DNA of 13,475 nucleotides from an uncultured Comamonadaceae bacterium (lineage in GTDB: Bacteria > Pseudomonadota > Gammaproteobacteria > Burkholderiales > Burkholderiaceae): positions 1 through 13,475 of the forward strand of contig CAMLSD010000113.1 of NCBI GenBank assembly GCA_946482595.1, given 5' to 3'. Under the pieces are notes generated by a model that did no database searches, was not told the origin of the DNA, and saw only the letters and a list, made by a program, of their open reading frames with translations. Each line of letters begins with the position of its first letter. The first letter of the stretch is position 1. The position numbers and the translations under genes are program-made. Below, in pieces: positions 7,019 to 13,475 of the stretch.

Positions 7019-8230
7019 ATGCAAGTCTTTCCACACTATCGTTCGCCGGCCTTCCTGAAGGAACACATCTACAAGACGATGGCCTTTTACCATCCGCGCT
7101 GCATCGACCGGCGCGGCGGGTACGTCCACTTCTTCCGCGACGACGGCACCCCCTACGACACCGAGTACCGTCACCTCGTGAACAGCACGCGGCTGATCTA
7201 CAACTACTCGATGGCGCACCTGCACTTTCGTGCGCCGACCTTCCTCGACGCCGTGCGGCACGGGCTGGCCTTCCTGAACGAGGCCCACCGCGACCCCCAC
7301 ACCGGCCACTATGCGTGGATGCTGCGCTGCCGGGACGACGAAGGCGGGCACCGGGAGGTCGAGGTGGTCGACAACCGCCAGTTCGCCTACGGCCTGGCCT
7401 TCGTGATGCTGGCGCATGCGCACGCCATGAAGGCCGGCATCGCCGAAGCCCGCGAGGGGCTGGAGGACGCCTGGCGGCAACTGGAAAGCCGCTTCTGGGA
7501 CGCCGAAGCCGGCCTCTATGCTGACGAGGCCTCCACCGACGGCGGGTGGCTGCCGTATCGTGGCCAGAACACCAACATGCACATCTTCGAGGCCCTGCTC
7601 GGCGCCTTCGAGGCCACCGGTGACAAGCTCTACCTGGACCGCGCCGAGCACCTGGCCCGGCGCGTGACGCTGGAGCTGGCCGAGGGCACCGGCGACCTCA
7701 TCTGGGAGCGGTACACCGAGTCCTGGCAGCCCGATCTGGTGGACCGCCGCCACGAGGGTGGCGACATCTTCCACCCCTGGGGCTACAGCTTCGGCCACCA
7801 GTCCGAGTGGGCCAAGCTGCTGCTGGTGCTCGACCGCCTGCGCCCCCTGCCCTGGCTGCTGCCCCGCGCCCAGGCGCTGTTCGAGGCCGCGGTGCCCCGC
7901 GCCTGGGACGAGGAGCACCGTGGCCTGTACAACCGCATGGCCCCGGACGGCAGCATCTGCGACGACCACAAATGCTTCTGGGTGCAGTCCGAATCGATGG
8001 CCGCAGCCGCGCTGCTGGGCCATCGCACCGGCCTGGAGACCTACTGGCGCTGGTACGACCGGCTGTGGTCCTACTGCTGGGACTACCTGCTGGACCATGA
8101 ACACGGCGCCTGGTACCACACGCTCACCCGCGACAACCAGAAGCTCACCAACGACAAGAGCCAGTCGGGCCAGCTCGACTACCACACCCTGGGCACCTCG
8201 TACGAGGTGCTCAAGGTGCTGCCGGGCTGA
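7019..8230 (+). CDS. AGE-family sugar isomerase/epimerase, probably mannose isomerase
   Basis: A 403-residue cytoplasmic enzyme of the N-acylglucosamine 2-epimerase fold, an (alpha/alpha)6 barrel of about this length. By position against family members, the expected active-site histidines are H188 (NTNMHIFEA), H260 (PWGYSFGHQSEW) and H389 (SGQLDYHTLGTSYEV); R51 in EYRHLVNSTR is a further candidate. The likely reaction is D-mannose to D-fructose on the free sugar, as in YihS/mannose isomerases. Cellobiose 2-epimerase and N-acylglucosamine epimerase remain possible, since the family is hard to separate by eye. It is the fifth gene of the sugar operon, 57 nt after gtsD. An ABC importer delivers unphosphorylated hexose, the substrate such an isomerase needs. 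No clear ribosome site precedes ATG 7019; the start is chosen because FKSS/YRSPAFLKEHI-type N-termini are usual. Confidence 0.85.
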   Translation: MQVFPHYRSPAFLKEHIYKTMAFYHPRCIDRRGGYVHFFRDDGTPYDTEYRHLVNSTRLIYNYSMAHLHFRAPTFLDAVRHGLAFLNEAHRDPHTGHYAWMLRCRDDEGGHREVEVVDNRQFAYGLAFVMLAHAHAMKAGIAEAREGLEDAWRQLESRFWDAEAGLYADEASTDGGWLPYRGQNTNMHIFEALLGAFEATGDKLYLDRAEHLARRVTLELAEGTGDLIWERYTESWQPDLVDRRHEGGDIFHPWGYSFGHQSEWAKLLLVLDRLRPLPWLLPRAQALFEAAVPRAWDEEHRGLYNRMAPDGSICDDHKCFWVQSESMAAAALLGHRTGLETYWRWYDRLWSYCWDYLLDHEHGAWYHTLTRDNQKLTNDKSQSGQLDYHTLGTSYEVLKVLPG

Positions 8231-8251
8231 GCGCGCCGGCCGGAGGCGCGC
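8231..8251. terminator. GC hairpin between convergent genes
   Basis: GCGCGCC (8231-8237) and GGCGCGC (8245-8251) form a perfect 7-bp stem with a 7-nt loop, filling nearly all of the 25 nt between the isomerase stop (+) and the amylase stop (-). Its symmetry lets it act on transcripts from both strands. It lacks a T-run on either side, so termination may be partial or need a factor. Confidence 0.5.
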
Positions 8252-8255
8252 CGCC

Positions 8256-10109
<1,854 letters not shown>

Positions 10110-10114
10110 GAATG

Positions 10115-10195
10115 TCTCCTGGGTTCGCTCGGCATCAGGTCCAAGTGCCTGGCTCGAGTTGGCGTGTAGCTTAATTACACGCCCAACCCAGGAGA
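10115..10195 (-). promoter_or_regulatory. Inverted repeat that can sequester the amylase ribosome-binding site
   Basis: On the transcript strand the amylase ribosome site lies in AACCCAGGAGA (10125-10115), 5 nt before the ATG. An exact 11-bp complement, TCTCCTGGGTT (10195-10185), sits 59 nt upstream. If both arms are transcribed, the Shine-Dalgarno sequence AGGAGA would be locked in an 11-bp stem, which would repress translation unless opened by a ligand, protein, temperature or a competing fold. If transcription starts between the arms, the repeat would instead have to act as a DNA operator pair. Confidence 0.45.
10161..10183 (-). promoter_or_regulatory. Palindromic candidate operator upstream of the amylase
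   Basis: GGCGTGTA (10161-10168) and TACACGCC (10176-10183) are perfect 8-bp arms around the AT-rich centre GCTTAAT. Allowing one bulged base, the pairing extends to GTTGG/CCAAC on the outside. On the minus strand the centre contributes TAATTA, a possible -10 element, so a bound repressor would cover the promoter. Equally, it could be a hairpin within the leader, nested between the arms of the 11-bp repeat. The binding protein is unknown. Confidence 0.4.
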
Positions 10196-10312
10196 ACGAT
10201 CACGACTCAGTGATAACGCTGAATTTGAAGGATTTTTTTGTAAGTGCTACAGGCGACTACAGATCGGAAGGTAATCCAAACCATCGTCGACGCATGTAGT
10301 TTCACACCATCG
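10196..10312. other. AT-richer intergenic stretch with small repeats; no gene seen
   Basis: This is the gene-distal part of the 203-nt amylase upstream gap and is clearly richer in A/T than its surroundings, with a T7 run at 10233-10239. It holds an imperfect palindrome TCAGTGATAACGCTGA (10207-10222) and two copies of CCATCGTCRACG (10281-10292 and 10307-10318), 26 bp apart, the second crossing the aldo-keto reductase stop. It likely carries upstream amylase control elements. I find no convincing sigma-70 promoter pair and no supported small gene. Confidence 0.45.
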
Positions 10313-11338
10313 TCAACGATGGCCCAGCACCGGATGCGGTTCGTAGGGCGCCTCCAGGCGCTGAAGATCCTCGGGCGTCAGGCTCAGCTCGACAGCCTTC
10401 ACCGCCTCGTCGATCTGGTAGGACTTGCTGGCACCGACGATCGGGGCGCTGACCCCCTTGTGCAGCAGCCAGGCATAGGCCAGGGTGGCGTTGCTGACGC
10501 CCTTCTCGCGGGCCAGTGCCCCCAGCGTCTCCACCACCTGGAAGTCGCTGTCGCGGTAGTAGTAGCTCTGGGCGATGTCGTCGGTCTGGGCCCGCGAGGT
10601 CGCTCCGGCCTGCGCATCGCCGCGCTGGCGGTTGCCGGCCAGAAAACCCCGCGCCAGCGGGCTCCAGGGCATCAGCGCCACGCCCTGGTCGCGGCACAGC
10701 GGGATCATCTCGCGCTCTTCTTCCCGGTACGCGAGGTTGTAGTGGTTCTGCATGCTGACGAAACGTGTCCAGCCGCGCTCTCGTGCCACCTGCTGGGCCT
10801 TGGCGAACTGCCAGGCCCACATCGAGCTGGCACCGATGTAGCGGACCTTGCCGGCCTTCACCACGTCGTGCAGCGCTTCCATGGTTTCCTCGATCGGCGT
10901 GCCGGTGTCGAAGCGGTGGATCTGGTAGAGGTCGATGTAGTCGGTGCCCAGGCGCTGCAGGCTGGCATCGACCGCATGGAAGATGCGCTTGCGGCTGAGC
11001 CCTTCCTGGTTGGGCCCAATGGCCGGCTTGCCGCCCAGCGCGGCCCCACCCTTGAAATCAAGCGTGACCGGGAAGTACACCTTGGTGGCGATCACCACCT
11101 CCTCGCGCCGGCAGAACTCGCGCACGAACCGCCCGGTGAGCACTTCGCTTTCACCCGCGGAGTACATGTCGGCCGTGTCGAAGAAGTTGATGCCGGCGTC
11201 GACTGCCTGGCGCACCAGCGGGCGGCTGGCCGCCTCGTCCAGCACCCAGGGCCGCCACTGCGGCGTCCCGTAGGTCATCATGCCCAGGCAGATGCGTGAA
11301 ACCTGCAGCCCGGTGGATCCAAAACGGCCGTATTGCAT
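10313..11338 (-). CDS. NADP-dependent aldo-keto reductase, YajO-like
   Basis: A 341-residue TIM-barrel oxidoreductase that would reduce aldehydes or ketones with NADPH in the cytoplasm. The aldo-keto reductase tetrad is complete: D54 and Y59 in FDTADMYSAGESE, K86 in VVIATKVYF and H141 in DLYQIHRFD. The C-terminal cofactor motif IVGASKSYQIDEAV is also present. Length and the GSTGLQVSRICLGMMTYG start fit the YajO/Tas-like group, members of which have broad or poorly known substrates; no physiological substrate can be named. ATG is supported by AAGGAG 7 nt upstream (11346-11351). The gene is 15 nt after the MFS permease stop, and that ribosome site almost touches the stop, so the two are almost certainly co-transcribed. 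A perfect 7-bp palindrome, CCATCGT/ACGATGG (10307-10322), spans its stop codon and might help end transcription, though it has no T-run. Confidence 0.92.
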   Translation of the reverse strand: MQYGRFGSTGLQVSRICLGMMTYGTPQWRPWVLDEAASRPLVRQAVDAGINFFDTADMYSAGESEVLTGRFVREFCRREEVVIATKVYFPVTLDFKGGAALGGKPAIGPNQEGLSRKRIFHAVDASLQRLGTDYIDLYQIHRFDTGTPIEETMEALHDVVKAGKVRYIGASSMWAWQFAKAQQVARERGWTRFVSMQNHYNLAYREEEREMIPLCRDQGVALMPWSPLARGFLAGNRQRGDAQAGATSRAQTDDIAQSYYYRDSDFQVVETLGALAREKGVSNATLAYAWLLHKGVSAPIVGASKSYQIDEAVKAVELSLTPEDLQRLEAPYEPHPVLGHR

Positions 11339-11353
11339 GCGTGCGCTCCTTGT

Positions 11354-12592
11354 TCAGTGCCCTTCATTCTGGCCGAGCCGGGACGACCCTGGCGCCTCGA
11401 CGGTGTCGTGCCGCGCGCATTGCCAGGCGGCCAGGGTGGCCAGCGCCGCCATGGCGCTTGCGGCCCAGAAGACGGCCGCGAACCCCAGGGCCTCGCTGAG
11501 CGCACCGCCGGCCACGCCGCCAGCGAGGCCGGACAGGCCGTACCCGATCACCGTATACATCGCCTGGCCGCGACCGCGCAGGCGATCCGGGAAGTGACGG
11601 TTGATGAAGGCGATGCACACCGTGTGGTGGGCGGCAAAGGTGATCGCATGCACCGCCTGGGCAACCACAAGCACCGCCAGGCTCGCCCCGAACGCTGCCG
11701 TGGCCGCGAACCTCAGGCAGGCCAGGCCGCAGGCGACCGCCATCCAGCTCGACAGCTTCCAGCGCGGTAACCAGCGTCCCTGGTCGAGAAACCACACGAT
11801 CTCGACCAGCACCGACACCGCCCACAGCATCCCGACCACCCGTTTGCTGTAACCGAGTTCGTCGAGATAAAGCGAAAAGAAGGCATACAGCGCCACATGC
11901 GCCAGGATCATGAAAAACAGCGAGAGGAAAAACCAGCGCACCGCCGGCTGTGCCATCACCGGCGCCAGCGACGGCGCCACGCTGCCTTCATGCGCGCTTT
12001 CACGCGCAGCCGGCAGGCGCCAAGCCGTCACCACCAGGCCCGCGAGCAGCAGCACCGCGCCCCAGGCAAAGCCCTCCAGGCCGCGGGTGTCGAACCAGAA
12101 GCCGAACACCACCACCGTGATGATGAAGCCGATCGAGCCCCAGACCCTGATGCGCCCATAGCGCCCGACGTCCAGGGCGCCGCCCCGGCTCACCATCTGC
12201 GACATCGCCGCCTCGGCCATCGGCATCATGGCACTCGTGTTGCAGAACATGACGAACAGCACGATGGCCACATAGGCAAAGCCCGGGTCCACCCAGCGTG
12301 GTGTGGCCACGAGGCCCCAGGCGCACACGAAAGCCAGGCTGGCGGCTATGCGCATCAGCCAGACACGATGCCCGGTGTGGTCGGACACCCAGCCCCAGCC
12401 ATACGGCGCCAGCACGCGCGTGAGGCTCTGCACCGAGCTCAGCACACCGATGGCCAGCGTGCCGAAGCCCAGTTCCTTGAGCCACAGCGGCAGGTACGGA
12501 TTGAAGTAGCCGATGAAGCCGAAGTACAGCGCCGACAGCAAGGCGAAGGCCCACAGCGGCCGCGCCGACGCGGCGGGCGCCGGGGCTTTCAT
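11354..12592 (-). CDS. MFS permease, PPP/HcaT-like (MFS_1_like) family
   Basis: A 412-residue inner-membrane major facilitator with about 12 hydrophobic segments and a longer cytoplasmic loop after the sixth (about 190-220). The N-terminal pattern YFGFIGYFNPYLPLWLKELG and the motif-A-like GWVSDHTGHR (about 67-76) between the second and third segments fit the phenylpropionate permease group of the MFS, along with many uncharacterised proton symporters. The substrate cannot be told from sequence. I start it at ATG 12592, 4 nt after the aroC stop, rather than at TTG 12631, which would add 13 residues inside aroC. Its ribosome site is weak, so translation is probably coupled to aroC. It sits between aroC and an aldo-keto reductase gene in one apparent operon; no functional link to aromatic synthesis is evident beyond position. 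Confidence 0.87.
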   Translation of the reverse strand: MKAPAPAASARPLWAFALLSALYFGFIGYFNPYLPLWLKELGFGTLAIGVLSSVQSLTRVLAPYGWGWVSDHTGHRVWLMRIAASLAFVCAWGLVATPRWVDPGFAYVAIVLFVMFCNTSAMMPMAEAAMSQMVSRGGALDVGRYGRIRVWGSIGFIITVVVFGFWFDTRGLEGFAWGAVLLLAGLVVTAWRLPAARESAHEGSVAPSLAPVMAQPAVRWFFLSLFFMILAHVALYAFFSLYLDELGYSKRVVGMLWAVSVLVEIVWFLDQGRWLPRWKLSSWMAVACGLACLRFAATAAFGASLAVLVVAQAVHAITFAAHHTVCIAFINRHFPDRLRGRGQAMYTVIGYGLSGLAGGVAGGALSEALGFAAVFWAASAMAALATLAAWQCARHDTVEAPGSSRLGQNEGH

Positions 12593-12596
12593 GCGC

Positions 12597-13475
12597 TCAG
12601 GCGCTCGCGCCGTCGTCGGCCCGGCCGGCAATGGCCGGCGTCGTGACGCTGACGTCGCCGCACTGGGCGCGGTGCAGCAGCGCGTGATCCATCAGGACCA
12701 GCGCGAGCATTGCCTCGGCGATCGGCGTGGCCCGGATGCCCACGCAGGGGTCGTGACGCCCGAATGTCTCGACGGTGGCAGGCTGGCCATGCAGGTCGAT
12801 CGACTGCCGCGGGCTGCGGATCGAACTGGTGGGCTTGATCGCGATCGAGGCCGTGATGTCCTGGCCGGTGCTGATGCCGCCCAGCACGCCGCCGGCGTTG
12901 TTGCTGCGAAAGCCCGCGGGCGTCAGTTCGTCACCATGCTCGGTGCCCTTCTGGCTGACGCTGGCAAAGCCGGCACCGATCTCGACGCCCTTGACCGCAT
13001 TGATGCCCATCAAGGCATAGGCGATGTCGGCATCGAGCTTGTCGAACAACGGCTCACCCAGGCCCACCGGCACACCGGTGGCTTCGACCAGGATGCGCGC
13101 GCCGACCGAATCACCGGCCTTGCGCAGGGCGTCCATGTAGGCTTCGAGTTCGGCAATCTTGCTGGCATTGGCCGCAAAGAACGGGTTGTTCGGCACATGC
13201 TCCCAGGATTCGAACGGAATCGCGATCTCGCCGAGCTGGGTCATGCAGCCGCGAAAGCGTGTGCCGTACTGCTGCGCCAGCCACTTCTTGGCCACCGCAC
13301 CGGCCCCCACCATCGGCGCAGTCAGCCGGGCCGACGAACGCCCGCCGCCCCGCGGATCGCGGATGCCGTACTTGTGCCAGTAGGTGTAGTCGGCGTGACC
13401 GGGCCGGAAGGTCTGCAGGATGTTGCCGTAGTCCTTGCTGCGCTGGTCGGTGTTGCGGATCAGCAGGCAGATCGG
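12597..13475 (-). CDS. aroC: Chorismate synthase, C-terminal 292 residues (5' end outside window)
   Basis: Chorismate synthase performs the last shikimate-pathway step, converting 5-enolpyruvylshikimate-3-phosphate to chorismate with reduced FMN. The frame runs without a stop from the right edge, so the start codon lies beyond the window. Family signatures are clear: [15 protein letters not shown] followed by [13 protein letters not shown] (about 13330-13409), [13 protein letters not shown] (flavin/substrate region), PTSSI and the C-terminal RHDPCVGIR followed by PIAEAM (about 12710-12758). Only the extreme N-terminus, with its first histidine motif, is missing. The sequence is intact to the TGA at 12597-12599, and the MFS permease gene begins 4 nt later, so aroC is the upstream member of this minus-strand operon as far as can be seen. 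Its own promoter is outside the window. Confidence 0.97.
   Translation of the reverse strand, partial: PICLLIRNTDQRSKDYGNILQTFRPGHADYTYWHKYGIRDPRGGGRSSARLTAPMVGAGAVAKKWLAQQYGTRFRGCMTQLGEIAIPFESWEHVPNNPFFAANASKIAELEAYMDALRKAGDSVGARILVEATGVPVGLGEPLFDKLDADIAYALMGINAVKGVEIGAGFASVSQKGTEHGDELTPAGFRSNNAGGVLGGISTGQDITASIAIKPTSSIRSPRQSIDLHGQPATVETFGRHDPCVGIRATPIAEAMLALVLMDHALLHRAQCGDVSVTTPAIAGRADDGASA

Noticed and set aside
10210..10299. Possible 29-residue plus-strand small protein starting at GTG 10210
   Set aside because: The nearest AGGAGA is 14 nt upstream, too far, and is better explained as one arm of the amylase leader repeat. No motif or conservation evidence.
12593..12631. TTG 12631 as the start of the MFS permease gene
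   Set aside because: It adds only a 13-residue Pro/Ala/Arg-rich tail inside aroC and uses a rare start codon. ATG 12592 fits coupling to the aroC stop.

Overview
The window is a GC-rich, gene-dense stretch of a betaproteobacterial chromosome. It most resembles the Burkholderiales (Leptothrix/Roseateles/Rubrivivax-type relatives), judged from codon and base composition and the protein families present; this placement is inference, since no rRNA or other marker gene lies in the window. I see no tRNA, rRNA, CRISPR array, insertion sequence, phage gene or defence system. All genes belong to recognisable families, so the main interest is in the non-coding sequence and the regulatory layout.

Left block (1-8230, all on +): the 3' end of an EAL-domain c-di-GMP phosphodiesterase; an OmpR-type response regulator and a TctE-like histidine kinase that overlap by 4 nt; then a five-gene sugar operon. 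The operon encodes a periplasmic binding protein, two permeases and an ATPase of the GtsABCD glucose/mannose ABC type, and ends with an AGE-family enzyme, probably mannose isomerase. The gap before the regulator gene and the gap before gtsA share a 17-bp element (15/17 identical, opposite orientation) made of TTAAC half-sites 11 bp apart. This is the best lead in the window: it suggests that the two-component system controls both itself and the transporter. Four consecutive stem-loops separate the binding-protein gene from the first permease gene, as expected where one operon must make much more binding protein than permease.

Right block (8256-13475, all on -): a secreted GH13 alpha-amylase with a C-terminal CBM20 starch-binding domain, convergent with the isomerase gene across a 25-nt gap that holds a GC hairpin; a 203-nt, comparatively AT-rich gap; and an apparent operon aroC (chorismate synthase, cut by the right edge) - MFS permease - YajO-like aldo-keto reductase. 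Upstream of the amylase an 11-bp perfect inverted repeat can pair with its Shine-Dalgarno sequence, flanking a separate 8-bp palindrome.

Functionally, the amylase would break down starch outside the cytoplasm, GtsABCD would bring in free hexose, and the isomerase would convert unphosphorylated mannose to fructose. No porin, hexokinase, maltodextrin transporter or Entner-Doudoroff gene is present to complete the route inside the window.
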